From Hoskinsella mucinilytica (GTDB taxonomy: Bacteria; Bacillota_I; Bacilli_A; Erysipelotrichales; Erysipelotrichaceae): 53,693 nt of DNA. This document shows positions 25,245 to 34,311 of this stretch, one piece after another. The position numbers and the translations under genes were made by a program. Position 1 is the stretch's first letter, and each line of letters begins with the position of its first letter. The notes under the pieces were generated by a model. The model did no database searches. It saw nothing but the letters and a program-made list of their open reading frames with translations, and was not told the origin of the DNA. The stretch is from the NCBI RefSeq assembly GCF_045223415.1, contig NZ_JBEQZJ010000027.1:1-53693 (forward strand), given 5' to 3'.

Positions 25245-26181
25245 TATAAACAAAACATTTTCCAATCAAATTTCTGCCTGCACCATTGAAAAAGCTTTTG
25301 GCATCACATTTGCTTTTTCCTTCCAACTGCAATTCATCTAAAAGGATATAGCCATCCATTGTAGCCACCGCAAAACCATTTTCCATCATACCAATGACTT
25401 CTCCTGGTGTATGCCCATGTGCACAGACCTTTTTTCTAGCCTTATAAAATTTCATTTTTTTACCATCTATGATGGCATGTCCGATCGGGAATGGTATCAA
25501 TCCTCGAATATGATCATACACTTTTTGTACCGGCTTTGAAAAATCGATGTATTCTTCCTCTTTTTGTATGGTATAAGCAAATGTTGCTTCCCTTTCATCC
25601 TGTTCTTTGAACACCGCTGTGCCTTCTATGATTTCAGGAATACATGCACTCAATAAATCAGCTCCCGCAATTGCAAGCTTATCATACAAGGTACCGGTAG
25701 TATCCTCATCCGTGATATCCACAACAGCTTGGCGCATGACTGCACCGGCATCCATTGCTTTTACCATTCGCATGATAGACATACCGGTCTTTTTATCACC
25801 GTTGATAATTGCTTTATGAATCGGTGCACCACCTCTTAGTTTTGGTAAAAGGGATGCATGAACATTGATACTTCCATACGTTGGATATTCCAATAACTTA
25901 GAAGGAATAAATTGACCATACGCACAAGTCACGATCAAATCTATATCCAATGTCATCAATTCATCGATTGCATCTTTGATTCTCTGTGGCTGATAAACGT
26001 TTAAATGCTGTTCTAAGGCACGTATCTTGACCTCAGGCATTTTCAATTCCTGTTTTCTTCCTGCCTTTTTATCCGGTTGTGTAACGACACCAATCACTTG
26101 ATAGCCATCTGCAAGGATCCTATCTAACATAGAAACCGCAATGTCCGGTGTCCCCATAAATAAAATTTTACATTCTTTCAT
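25231..26181 (-). CDS. fmt: Methionyl-tRNA formyltransferase
   Basis: A 316-aa enzyme that formylates initiator Met-tRNA with 10-formyl-tetrahydrofolate. The N-terminal FMGTPDIAVSML, the catalytic HASLLPKLRGGAPIHKAI segment (Asn-His-Asp type site) and the C-terminal OB-like domain (IDGKKMKFYKARK) are all present. It sits alone between the yqxA-like gene and lepA, an unusual place; fmt usually follows def or priA. A TGCTATAAT extended -10 lies at 26202-26210. Confidence 0.94.
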   Translation of the reverse strand: MKECKILFMGTPDIAVSMLDRILADGYQVIGVVTQPDKKAGRKQELKMPEVKIRALEQHLNVYQPQRIKDAIDELMTLDIDLIVTCAYGQFIPSKLLEYPTYGSINVHASLLPKLRGGAPIHKAIINGDKKTGMSIMRMVKAMDAGAVMRQAVVDITDEDTTGTLYDKLAIAGADLLSACIPEIIEGTAVFKEQDEREATFAYTIQKEEEYIDFSKPVQKVYDHIRGLIPFPIGHAIIDGKKMKFYKARKKVCAHGHTPGEVIGMMENGFAVATMDGYILLDELQLEGKSKCDAKSFFNGAGRNLIGKCFVYKDEL

Positions 26182-26214
26182 ACCATCACCTCTGTTAGCC
26201 TATTATAGCAAATC

Positions 26215-26511
26215 TCATCCGAAAATACTATCAAAGATATCAGAAAAAGCAGTTACAGAAGTATGAATGGTATCGATCACAAATTCACTGGAACTTTTTG
26301 CGAAAGAACTAGCTCGATTCTCTTTGATTTCATTCAGACCTGTTGCCTCTATTTGTTGTTTTACGATATGATTTTGTGCGATATCATCTTCGAAAGCATC
26401 TACCTTTTGTTCCATGGAATAGCTCGATTTTGTATCCTCTTGTTCTTTGATATAATTTCCGATCGATACCAATAATAGAATCAGAATTGCATCTGCGAGA
26501 AACCGCTTCAT
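26215..26511 (-). CDS. YqxA-like small membrane protein
   Basis: A 98-aa protein with an N-terminal membrane span (about residues 4-20), a charged middle and a C-terminal amphipathic helix ending FDSIFG. It begins two bases after spoIIP, the position held by yqxA (DUF3679) in B. subtilis, and shares that protein's layout. Direct sequence likeness is too weak to be sure. AGGAGG precedes the ATG at 26511. A sporulation role is plausible from coupling to spoIIP. Confidence 0.6.
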   Translation of the reverse strand: MKRFLADAILILLLVSIGNYIKEQEDTKSSYSMEQKVDAFEDDIAQNHIVKQQIEATGLNEIKENRASSFAKSSSEFVIDTIHTSVTAFSDIFDSIFG

Positions 26512-26513
26512 CG

Positions 26514-27374
26514 TCATCCTCCTTTCATCAATAGATCATAAATACCATCCGCAAGTACGCTCGTTGTATTGGTGATTTCTTCAAAGCTATTTACCTCAGC
26601 GCCAACTTCTATCAAGACGATATTCTTTGCTACTTGTTGATTATAATATGCCTCTCTTGTCATGACACCTTTCATGATACCATTGACCTTCTTGTTCATT
26701 ATGTCAGTTAGTGTCGAGGATATTTGTGTGGAAGAATCTGCATAGGTTGCGAGTCCTCCTACTACCATCATTGCTTTTGCATATGTTTTTCCATTTGCTT
26801 CTAATATGCTTGCTTCTCTTGGAATGCTATCTCGATGCAAATCAATGCACAAATCAAACCCTCCGTAATTGACCAAAGCATCTTGTAAAAACTTATTAGA
26901 GACAAAATAGGATTGGTTATAATCCATACCATGCTCATTCATATACTTTTGAAAACTATGCGTTTCCAAAACAACCTTGATACCCTTTTTTTCCAGACGA
27001 GCTCCTAAATCTGCGGCAGCATCCATGACGCCTTTACCATCGTTATATTCCTCTCCCTGGTGGGTATCATAAATGTAAACGGTCTTACTTTCCTTACTTT
27101 CCTCTTTTTTGGGAGTTGGCACTACAACCGGATTTTCTTGTGTTGTTTCTACCTTGACCACTTCTTTGTCTTGTTTGCTTTTTTGTTTTTGATACGATAA
27201 TACATTCAATTCATCCTTTAAGGATATGGATGGATCCACTGTTTTGTTTGTATAGGCGAGCGTCTTGATATCAGCCTGACTCAAAAGTGTAAATAGCGTA
27301 TCATAAAAGGGTGTTACATAAAAGATCAGCCCGATCAAGGCCAGCTTTGCGATGATTTTCCACGTTGATTTCAT
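26514..27374 (-). CDS. spoIIP: Stage II sporulation protein P
   Basis: A 286-aa membrane-anchored peptidoglycan amidase and endopeptidase that, with SpoIID and SpoIIM, thins septal wall for engulfment. There is one N-terminal membrane span, a linker with a PVVVPTPKKEE stretch, and the catalytic domain from about residue 98. Likely zinc and active residues are H105 in DTHQGEE with the following Glu, H180 in DLHRDS, and E256 in IEVGAEVNS. It is shorter than Bacillus SpoIIP, mainly in the linker. GGAGG lies seven bases before the chosen ATG. gpr lies upstream with a terminator between. Confidence 0.88.
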   Translation of the reverse strand: MKSTWKIIAKLALIGLIFYVTPFYDTLFTLLSQADIKTLAYTNKTVDPSISLKDELNVLSYQKQKSKQDKEVVKVETTQENPVVVPTPKKEESKESKTVYIYDTHQGEEYNDGKGVMDAAADLGARLEKKGIKVVLETHSFQKYMNEHGMDYNQSYFVSNKFLQDALVNYGGFDLCIDLHRDSIPREASILEANGKTYAKAMMVVGGLATYADSSTQISSTLTDIMNKKVNGIMKGVMTREAYYNQQVAKNIVLIEVGAEVNSFEEITNTTSVLADGIYDLLMKGG

Positions 27375-27392
27375 AGACATCCCTCCACTAAC

Positions 27393-27400
27393 AACATATG
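27393..27400 (-). promoter_or_regulatory. Sigma-E-like -10 of spoIIP
   Basis: CATATGTT on the minus strand fits the sigma-E -10 form CATAnnnT. It directly follows the gpr terminator. No good -35 is visible, so this is weak. Confidence 0.3.
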
Positions 27401-27428
27401 AAAAAAGAAGAACAATCATGTCCTTCTT
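27400..27428 (-). terminator. Terminator of gpr
   Basis: AAGAAGGAC and GTTCTTCTT form a 9-bp stem with one G-U pair, followed by a T-run on the minus strand (27401-27404). Confidence 0.65.
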
Positions 27429-27456
27429 GTAAACAATTGTACAATCTTATTACCGT

Positions 27457-28329
27457 TTATAAATTCATAAAATCGGGATGTAGAAAACGATTGATGCTTT
27501 GTGAAACGATATAGACAAGCTGCTTTAATTCATCATCCATTGACTTTGGTGTTACGACCAAATCAAGTCGCTTTTTATCATATAAATAGGAAAACACACG
27601 TTCTCTGTCGATTTCCGCCTCATCCAACGCCTCTTTTAAAATAGCACCGACACTTGTGACCGTTGCTACGCCAATAGAAATCACCGGTACATGCAATGTT
27701 TCTTCGCTCAATGCCATTCGATGATTCCCAACACCACTTCCGGGTTGAATACCGGTATTGTTTATTTGTACCACACGATTGATCCTTGAAATATTCCTAG
27801 TAGCTAGTGCATCCATTGCGATGATAAGGTCCGGTTGATATTGTTTAGCCACACTTTCCACGATCGTCATGGATTCCAAACCGGTCTGTCCCATTACTCC
27901 CGGTGTCAATACCGCTACATTACGTGTTCCTTTCAAAAGTTCTGTACGCTCATTGGCATATAAATGTGCGGTCACAAGTATTTCTGATGCCGCCATGGGA
28001 CCAAGAGCATCACTGGTGATCATCCGATTACCAAGTCCTACCACAAGAATTTTTTTCAAAGAAAGCTTCATATGCTCTTTCATATGATTGAGATTTTCTA
28101 CGATAGCATCGATTGCTTCTTCTCGAACAACATGATCATCCATTTGTTGAAATTCAATGGATACATATTCTCCTATCGCTTTATGAAAACTATTGTCCTC
28201 CTTTAACACTTTGATATAATTGCTTCTAATATGGTCATTTCTTTTCTCAATATGCTCATAGGCATCCTCTTTTGTATCCAAGGTAATGATTTCATCAGCA
28301 AAATCACTTCTTAACGTATATTTCGACAT
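27457..28329 (-). CDS. gpr: Germination protease GPR
   Basis: A 290-aa aspartic-type protease that degrades small acid-soluble spore proteins on germination. VGLGNRMITSDALGP and TPGVMGQTGLES are family hallmarks; the two catalytic Asp positions known from Bacillus GPR correspond to D107 and D173 (AMDALATR). It is made as a zymogen in the forespore. The start at 28329 uses GAGGTG as ribosome site. The gene is divergent from rpsT and followed by spoIIP, as in B. subtilis. Confidence 0.93.
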   Translation of the reverse strand: MSKYTLRSDFADEIITLDTKEDAYEHIEKRNDHIRSNYIKVLKEDNSFHKAIGEYVSIEFQQMDDHVVREEAIDAIVENLNHMKEHMKLSLKKILVVGLGNRMITSDALGPMAASEILVTAHLYANERTELLKGTRNVAVLTPGVMGQTGLESMTIVESVAKQYQPDLIIAMDALATRNISRINRVVQINNTGIQPGSGVGNHRMALSEETLHVPVISIGVATVTSVGAILKEALDEAEIDRERVFSYLYDKKRLDLVVTPKSMDDELKQLVYIVSQSINRFLHPDFMNL

Positions 28330-28350
28330 GTTTTTATTCACCTCTTTGTA

Positions 28351-28380
28351 TAGTATGTCTTTTTTTCGCCATCATATTGC
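28351..28380 (-). promoter_or_regulatory. Candidate sigma-F/sigma-G promoter of gpr
   Basis: On the minus strand CATACTA (28351-28357) matches the forespore -10 consensus; GCAATA (28375-28380), 17 bases upstream, is a partial -35. The -35 shares bases with the rpsT -35 on the other strand. Confidence 0.55.
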
Positions 28381-28405
28381 TTTTTCAAAAGGTTTTTGTT
28401 ATAAT
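28377..28405 (+). promoter_or_regulatory. Sigma-A promoter of rpsT
   Basis: TTGCTT (28377-28382) and TATAAT (28400-28405), 17 bases apart on the plus strand. Confidence 0.8.
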
Positions 28406-28437
28406 TTATTGGCAATTGAAAATTAGGAGGTGTAATC

Positions 28438-28704
28438 ATGCCACAGATCCAATCACAGAAAAAACGTGTAAAAACTAATAACAAAAGAAACTTGGCTGTA
28501 AGTTCACAGAAATCTGCATTGAGAACAGCAATCAAAAATGTATTGGCTGCTATCGAAGCAAAAGATGTTGAAGCCGCAAAAGCTGCTTACAATGTTGCAA
28601 GTAGTAAATTAGATAAAGCTGTTGCGAAAGGAATCCACCATAAGAACTACGCAACAAGACAGAAATCACGTCTGGCTAAAGCAATCAACGAAATTGCTGC
28701 ATAA
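28438..28704 (+). CDS. rpsT: 30S ribosomal protein S20
   Basis: An 88-aa basic, helix-rich ribosomal protein with KRVKTNNKRNLAVSSQKSAL at the N-terminus and HKNYATRQKSRLAKAIN near the C-terminus, typical of S20. AGGAGGTG precedes the ATG. It is a single-gene unit with its own promoter and terminator, divergent from gpr exactly as in B. subtilis. Confidence 0.96.
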   Translation: MPQIQSQKKRVKTNNKRNLAVSSQKSALRTAIKNVLAAIEAKDVEAAKAAYNVASSKLDKAVAKGIHHKNYATRQKSRLAKAINEIAA

Positions 28705-28706
28705 AT

Positions 28707-28731
28707 GATCGATCGGATGATCGATTTTTTT
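28707..28731 (+). terminator. Terminator of rpsT
   Basis: ATCGATC (28708-28714), loop GGAT, GATCGAT (28719-28725), then a run of seven T. Confidence 0.85.
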
Positions 28732-28784
28732 GTATGCTTTTTTTTATAATTCTGTTATACTATTCGTAGAAATTGAGGGATCTT

Positions 28785-29882
28785 ATGAAGAAAGTGTTTA
28801 GCATGCTGTTATGTTTGCTGCTTCTTTGTTCCTGTAGCGCAACTAAAAAAGATGATATTGATGCCGCTAGCGCCTATGCAAAAGAATATCAAGGCTTTAG
28901 CTATTACCGTGATCAGCTTAATGAGAAGGAACAAACCATTTATGATACTATTTATTATCACCTTAGCAAACATGACCAATCCTTTGGTGTTGAGGCAGAT
29001 GATAAAGACACACTCTTTGATCTATATGAGTATGTGTTGGCAGATCATCCGGAAATTTTCTGGGAAGATGGTAGCAATGTATCTTACACCACCTCTTCCA
29101 TTGGTGATAAAACGGTATTTGAAGTATATGCCAGTAACACCTTTAGCTTAAAAGAGATTCAACATTATGAAAAGCAATTAGACGAAGTCACGAAAGGAAT
29201 CCTTGCCAAAGTTGCTCAATTAGATCATGATTATGAAAAAGTGAAATATATTTATGATTATGTCATAGACCATACAACCTATCAAGAAAACAGCATGTAT
29301 AATCAAACCATTCTAAGTGTCTTTCTATACCAATCCAGTGTATGTGCAGGCTATGCCAAAAGCATTCAATATCTGTTAAATAAAGCCGATATTCCTTGTA
29401 CTTATCTATGGGGCGGTACCACGTATTCACAAGAAGACCATGCATGGAACCTTGTGAAAATGGATGGTGATATCTATTATTTGGATGCTACCAACGGTGA
29501 TCAAGATGATGAGCAATTAGATGAACGTTGGCGTTATAGTTTCTTTAGTATGACAAGTTCACAGATGTTAGCATTGTATCATCCGGATATTGATTATATG
29601 GAAAGCACAGCATTAAAAGATAACTATTTTTATCGAAATGATGCTTATCTTGATACTTCGAATTTACAGGATATTCAACGTCTGTTATCCAAAGAGGCAC
29701 ACAATGACCACCCTACATTGATTTTTCAATGTGAAACAAATAAGGTATGTGATACATTAAATGAAACATTACAAGATGGCAACACCTTATTTGATTTGGC
29801 ACAAAAAGAAGGCATCATTGCTCAATCCTATCAAAGCTATCATCAAAAAGAAACCAATACATGGATGTATCAATTAAAATGA
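28785..29882 (+). CDS. Transglutaminase-like lipoprotein
   Basis: A 365-aa protein with a type II signal peptide (MKKVFSML, hydrophobic core, lipobox LLCSC), so probably anchored on the outer face of the membrane. A transglutaminase-like papain fold carries the full triad: C187 in SSVCAGYAKS, H219 in DHAWN and D234 in YLDATNG. Such proteins act as peptidases or cross-linkers on the cell surface; the substrate is unknown. The ATG at 28785 has GAGGGA upstream. TGTTATACT before the gene is an extended -10. It is one of only two plus-strand genes and ends at a bidirectional terminator. Confidence 0.8.
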   Translation: MKKVFSMLLCLLLLCSCSATKKDDIDAASAYAKEYQGFSYYRDQLNEKEQTIYDTIYYHLSKHDQSFGVEADDKDTLFDLYEYVLADHPEIFWEDGSNVSYTTSSIGDKTVFEVYASNTFSLKEIQHYEKQLDEVTKGILAKVAQLDHDYEKVKYIYDYVIDHTTYQENSMYNQTILSVFLYQSSVCAGYAKSIQYLLNKADIPCTYLWGGTTYSQEDHAWNLVKMDGDIYYLDATNGDQDDEQLDERWRYSFFSMTSSQMLALYHPDIDYMESTALKDNYFYRNDAYLDTSNLQDIQRLLSKEAHNDHPTLIFQCETNKVCDTLNETLQDGNTLFDLAQKEGIIAQSYQSYHQKETNTWMYQLK

Positions 29883-29886
29883 TGAC

Positions 29887-29916
29887 AAAAAAGCAATCAC
29901 TTAGGATTGCTTTTTT
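29887..29916. terminator. Bidirectional terminator between the transglutaminase gene and rseP
   Basis: AAAAAAGCAATC (29887-29898) and GATTGCTTTTTT (29905-29916) form a 12-bp perfect stem with T-runs on both strands, serving the convergent genes on each side. Confidence 0.9.
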
Positions 29917-30994
29917 ATAATAATCTGACAATATCATTCCATGTCGCAAACAACATCAACGCAACGATTGCGACGAGCCCTATTGTCATAATAATATTTT
30001 GTACTCGTTCACTTAACTTTCTTCCTATGACCATTTCAATCAAGAGGATAAAAATTCTTCCTCCATCAAGAATCGGAATAGGTAACAAATTAAAGATACC
30101 AACATTCACTGACAGCAAGCCCACAAATGCTAATGTGGTCAAGAAGCCTGTTTGGGTAATTTGATCTGTTAATTTATAAATACCGACAGGCCCACTTAAA
30201 TTGTTTAAGCCAACCCCTTGTATTAACTTTCCTAATGAGGAAATGATTGAGGTTACACTATCTACCATTTTCTGTGTACCGTATGGTATAGATTCCAATA
30301 AACTGATTTCTTTGATATCCTTATATTCATGATAAACACCGATTTTATACATATTCTCTTCTTTATCAAAAACTGGTGTCATCGTAATATCTAACTGTTT
30401 CCCTTCACGCATTACGGTAAAGGTCGTTTCTCCTGGATAATATTGCATAAATTCTGTAATGTCATCAAATGTTTTTGGTGTTATACTTTCTTTCCCGTTG
30501 CTCACCTTGATGATTTCATCATCTACTTTCATACCGGCTTTTTCCGCAACACTGGTTTCAGTAAAACTGGATACCATTGGTTTCCCTGGGATTGCTACTT
30601 TTCCTTGATATGCTGTAATACCAATGAAAATAACCCATGCCAAGATGATATTCATGAAAGCTCCGGCAGCCATAACAACGATTTGTTTCCATCGTTTGAT
30701 TCCATTGATGGTTCGTTCAAATGGGATATCCAATTCTTCCTCATCTTCACTACTACCGCCTTCTAATGGCGCATCTTCATCTCCAGCCATGGCCACAAAC
30801 CCACCAATTGGCAATAATCTGATAGACCATGCTGTTTCTTTCATCTGTTTTTGGTAAATGATCGGTCCCATACCTATGGAGAACTCTCTACAATATACAC
30901 CAAAATGCTTAGCGGCAATCAAATGCCCCAATTCATGTATAATAATAATGACACTTAAAATAAGTATAAAATAAATAATTGTTACGAAATTCAT
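29915..30994 (-). CDS. rseP: RseP/RasP-type intramembrane zinc metalloprotease
   Basis: A 359-aa site-2 protease. HELGH at residues 20-24 (His20, Glu21, His24) lies in the first membrane helix, a PDZ domain covers roughly 170-250, and the third metal ligand is in the LPIPILDGGR motif near the C-terminus. It cleaves membrane-spanning substrates such as anti-sigma factors and signal-peptide remnants. The ATG at 30994 has GGAG seven bases upstream and overlaps the dxr stop by four bases. Last gene of the frr-uppS-cdsA-dxr series, as in Bacillus (rasP). Confidence 0.92.
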   Translation of the reverse strand: MNFVTIIYFILILSVIIIIHELGHLIAAKHFGVYCREFSIGMGPIIYQKQMKETAWSIRLLPIGGFVAMAGDEDAPLEGGSSEDEEELDIPFERTINGIKRWKQIVVMAAGAFMNIILAWVIFIGITAYQGKVAIPGKPMVSSFTETSVAEKAGMKVDDEIIKVSNGKESITPKTFDDITEFMQYYPGETTFTVMREGKQLDITMTPVFDKEENMYKIGVYHEYKDIKEISLLESIPYGTQKMVDSVTSIISSLGKLIQGVGLNNLSGPVGIYKLTDQITQTGFLTTLAFVGLLSVNVGIFNLLPIPILDGGRIFILLIEMVIGRKLSERVQNIIMTIGLVAIVALMLFATWNDIVRLL

Positions 30995-32151
30995 TCGCTC
31001 GCTCCTTTCCATGCCTGTCTTACAAATTCACGTCCAAAGTGATCTGCATCGATAATATCCTGCAGGCTTGGATGTTCTATATAGGTTGCTGCCTTTACTG
31101 CATCTTCAATCAAGGTTTCTATTTCAAGGAAAGAAATTTTATCTTGTAGGAATAATGCCACAGCTTCTTCATCAGCACCATTCATAACAGCACCTAGATT
31201 ACCACCTTTTTTTCCTACTTCAAAAGCTAGTCCTAACAGTGGATATCGTGTTGTATTCGCCACTTCAAAATGAAGCGTAGGATGATCCATAAAGTTAAAT
31301 GGCTCTTCTTGTGGCATATCTAATCGTCTTGGATAAGATAAGGCATACTGAATCGGCAAGCGCATATCCGCAGTACCAAGCTGTGCCATGATGGCATGGT
31401 CTTGATATTGTACCATAGAATGAATCACACTTTCACGATGAATCAGCACTTCGATATTTTCATAAGGAACATCAAATAAATAATGTGCTTCTATCACTTC
31501 GAAACCTTTATTCATCATAGTTGCAGAATCAATGGTGATCCTACCTCCCATATTCCAATTGGGATGCTTCAATGCCTGTGCTACGGTTACATCCTTTAAT
31601 TCTTCTCTACTTTTATCTCGAAAGCTTCCACCACTTGCCGTGACGATCAACTTATCGACATCTTTCATCTGATTGCCTTGAAGACATTGAAAGATGGCAG
31701 AATGTTCACTATCGATCGGATATAACGTAACATTGTATTTAGCCAACTCTGCTTTTACGATAGGCCCTCCAGCCACTAAGGTTTCTTTATTGGCAAGAGC
31801 GATCATCTTTTGATTTCGAATCGCAGCAAGTGTCGGAAGCAAGCCACGAAAGCCAACAATTGCATTTACAAAGACATCATAATCAGATAAGGAAGCAAGC
31901 TTACACAACCCTTCCTCACCATCAAAAAAAGTGATATTTGCATATTGTTTTTGCAAATGTTCTCTATCTTCCTGTCTTGCAACACAAACATATGTTACAT
32001 CCGGACAAACTTGTAATAGCTCAATAAGCTTTTTGATATTATGCCCAGCACTTAATCCTATGATTGAAAACTCATTTCTATGATGATTTACGACATCGAT
32101 CGTCTGTGTTCCAATGGAACCGGTCGCACCTAATAATACTAATTTTTTCAT
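30991..32151 (-). CDS. dxr: 1-deoxy-D-xylulose 5-phosphate reductoisomerase
   Basis: A 386-aa enzyme of the MEP isoprenoid pathway; it converts DXP to MEP with NADPH and a divalent metal. N-terminal LLGATGSIGTQTIDVV binds NADPH; PIDSEHSAIFQCL, SGGSFRD and HPNWNMGGRITIDSATMMNKG form the active site. It overlaps cdsA and rseP by four bases each. Confidence 0.96.
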   Translation of the reverse strand: MKKLVLLGATGSIGTQTIDVVNHHRNEFSIIGLSAGHNIKKLIELLQVCPDVTYVCVARQEDREHLQKQYANITFFDGEEGLCKLASLSDYDVFVNAIVGFRGLLPTLAAIRNQKMIALANKETLVAGGPIVKAELAKYNVTLYPIDSEHSAIFQCLQGNQMKDVDKLIVTASGGSFRDKSREELKDVTVAQALKHPNWNMGGRITIDSATMMNKGFEVIEAHYLFDVPYENIEVLIHRESVIHSMVQYQDHAIMAQLGTADMRLPIQYALSYPRRLDMPQEEPFNFMDHPTLHFEVANTTRYPLLGLAFEVGKKGGNLGAVMNGADEEAVALFLQDKISFLEIETLIEDAVKAATYIEHPSLQDIIDADHFGREFVRQAWKGASE

Positions 32152-32921
32152 AATGATAACACCACCAATATAAAGTCAAAACATATAAAATTAAACACAA
32201 GGGAATCTACACGATCTAAAACACCACCATGTCCCGGTAGCAAATCACTGAAATCTTTGATTTGAAAACAACGTTTGATTGCACTAAAAGACAGATCTCC
32301 TATCTGTCCTGTAAAAGGAAGAACCAAACTTGCCAATAGCATATGCGTTAAACCCATATTAGGAATCAAAAAATAAGCAAATGCAAAGGATAACATAGCA
32401 CCAAACAGCCATCCGCCAATGGCACCTTCCCATGTTTTCTTAGGTGATATACGAACATTTAGTTTATGACTTCCTAAAAATCTTCCACAAAAATATGCGG
32501 CAGTATCACATACATAGGTTGCGACGATGATCAGCCATACATACAAGGGATCCAATTGATAGATATCTAAAAAGGATGTCGCAATCATATAAAAGAAAGT
32601 GATATAAGTAATACAAAGAAACCCATCCTTTGCATGAAAAGCATCTGTAAACACAGGTATAGATAAAAACACAAGAGCAAATACGCCTAATAATGATACA
32701 GATAGTTTTTGATTGCCAAAGGTCAAGATAAATACGCAGAGAATAGCCAAAGGTTTGATAACGATCGGCCAAGCTCCCTTATGTTCCGTTAACCCTAATA
32801 ATTCGATTCCACCCGCAATTATGATAAAAGAAATAAGTAAAAAGATAAGCCATCCACCATATAAAAGCGGAGGAATGACACATGCTAAGATCAACAACGC
32901 AGTTAATATTCTGGTTTTCAT
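32148..32921 (-). CDS. cdsA: Phosphatidate cytidylyltransferase
   Basis: A 257-aa polytopic membrane enzyme making CDP-diacylglycerol from phosphatidate and CTP, the branch point of phospholipid synthesis. The CDS signature is the C-terminal SAIKRCFQIKDFSDLLPGHGG followed by VLDRVDSL, split here into two adjoining stretches. The start at 32921 lies one base after the uppS stop and has GGGGG upstream; longer in-frame starts fall inside uppS. Confidence 0.93.
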   Translation of the reverse strand: MKTRILTALLILACVIPPLLYGGWLIFLLISFIIIAGGIELLGLTEHKGAWPIVIKPLAILCVFILTFGNQKLSVSLLGVFALVFLSIPVFTDAFHAKDGFLCITYITFFYMIATSFLDIYQLDPLYVWLIIVATYVCDTAAYFCGRFLGSHKLNVRISPKKTWEGAIGGWLFGAMLSFAFAYFLIPNMGLTHMLLASLVLPFTGQIGDLSFSAIKRCFQIKDFSDLLPGHGGVLDRVDSLVFNFICFDFILVVLSL

Positions 32922-32922
32922 A

Positions 32923-33627
32923 TCATAATCCCCCAAATCTTCTTTGTCGATGATTAAATTCATCAATTGCCTTATTCAATTCATCTTCATCAAATTCCGG
33001 CCATGGAACCGGTGTAAAGATCAATTCCGCATAAGCAAGTTGCCACAAAAGAAAATTACTGATACGTAGTTCTCCACTTGTTCGTATCAATAGATCCAGC
33101 TCAGGAAAATCAGTTGTCATCATATACTTTCCAAATGTTTCTTCATCAATGTCTGCATCGACAACACCATGAATGACATCTTGCGCATATGCTTGTGCTG
33201 CAAGAGTAATTTCTCTTCTTGATCCGTAATTGATTGCGATACACAAGTTTAACCCTGTGTTCTCTTTCGTTTGTTCTACCGCATCCAAAATAACTTTTTT
33301 CGTTTCAGCGGGAAAACGTTCTAATTCTCCAATAAAAGAAACTTTGATATTTCTTGCTTTTAGATCTTTGATATATCGATTAAAAAACATTTTTGGTAGC
33401 TTACACAAATAATCTACCTCACTCTCAGGTCGTTTCCAGTTTTCTGTTGAAAATGCATAACATGTCAATACTTTTACACCTAGATCATTACATGCAATTG
33501 CGATTTTCCTTATCATTTCTGCTCCCTGCTTATGACCAGCAGTTCTTGGCAGTCCTTTTTTCTTAGCCCATCTTCCATTTCCATCCATGATGATGGCGAT
33601 ATGCTGCGGGATCACTCTTCCTTCCAT
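32923..33627 (-). CDS. uppS: Undecaprenyl diphosphate synthase
   Basis: A 234-aa cis-prenyltransferase that makes the C55 lipid carrier for cell-wall synthesis. Catalytic Asp15 lies in IAIIMDGNGRWAKK; LTCYAFSTENWKRP and the C-terminal LLIRTSGELRISNFLLWQ are family marks. The ATG at 33627 has AGGAGG nine bases upstream; the ORF is open 31 codons further up without a ribosome site. An extended -10 TATGGTATAAT lies at 33677-33687. Confidence 0.95.
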   Translation of the reverse strand: MEGRVIPQHIAIIMDGNGRWAKKKGLPRTAGHKQGAEMIRKIAIACNDLGVKVLTCYAFSTENWKRPESEVDYLCKLPKMFFNRYIKDLKARNIKVSFIGELERFPAETKKVILDAVEQTKENTGLNLCIAINYGSRREITLAAQAYAQDVIHGVVDADIDEETFGKYMMTTDFPELDLLIRTSGELRISNFLLWQLAYAELIFTPVPWPEFDEDELNKAIDEFNHRQRRFGGL

Positions 33628-33728
33628 AACAGCCAACCTCCTAAACAATATCACAGCTACGTGAATAGTCATTGGTATTATACCATAAAACAAAGCGTTT
33701 CTATACGTAAAATCATCCAATAACTGAC

Positions 33729-33757
33729 AAAAAAGGACATTTGTAACACAAATGCCC
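33729..33757 (-). terminator. Terminator of the pyrH-frr unit
   Basis: GGGCATTTGT and ACAAATGTCC (10-bp stem with one G-U pair) around GTT, then six T on the minus strand. Confidence 0.85.
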
Positions 33758-33764
33758 TCTTTTC

Positions 33765-34307
33765 TTAAACTTTCATGATTTCTGCTTCTTTTGCCTTTAC
33801 AGCTTCATCAATTGCTTTGACGAATTTATCTGTAATTTTCTGTACTTCTGTTTCCATTTCTTTTTTATCATCTTCTGTATATTCTTTATCTTTTTTAATG
33901 GCATCCATACCTTCACGACGTACATTACGTACTGCGATTTTAGCTTCTTCACCAAATTTACCGGCATGTTTTGCCAATTCCTTACGACGTTCCTCAGTCA
34001 AAGCAGGTACATTCAAACGAATGACATCTCCATCATTTTGTGGTACAAGACCAACATCGCTTGTAGAAATCGCACGCTCGATATCTTTTAAAATACTTTT
34101 GTCATAAGGTTTGATCACTAGCTGTCTTCCTTCTACAACCTTGATACTTGCCATTTGGTTGATTGGTGTAGGACTACCATAGTATTCACACTGTACATGA
34201 TCAAAAATTGCTGCATTCGCCACACCTGTGCGAAGTGTTTTTAAATTTTCTTCTAGAGCTGCAACCGCTTTTTCCATTTTATGATTCATTAAATCTAACA
34301 ATTCCAT
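33765..34307 (-). CDS. frr: Ribosome recycling factor
   Basis: A 180-aa factor that splits post-termination ribosomes with EF-G. It is full length for the family, with LRTGVANAAIFDHVQCEYYGS and NVRREGMDAIKKDKEYTEDD, and all-helical domain 1 on both ends. It follows pyrH by four bases and ends at a strong terminator. Confidence 0.96.
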   Translation of the reverse strand: MELLDLMNHKMEKAVAALEENLKTLRTGVANAAIFDHVQCEYYGSPTPINQMASIKVVEGRQLVIKPYDKSILKDIERAISTSDVGLVPQNDGDVIRLNVPALTEERRKELAKHAGKFGEEAKIAVRNVRREGMDAIKKDKEYTEDDKKEMETEVQKITDKFVKAIDEAVKAKEAEIMKV

Positions 34308-34311
34308 TGTT

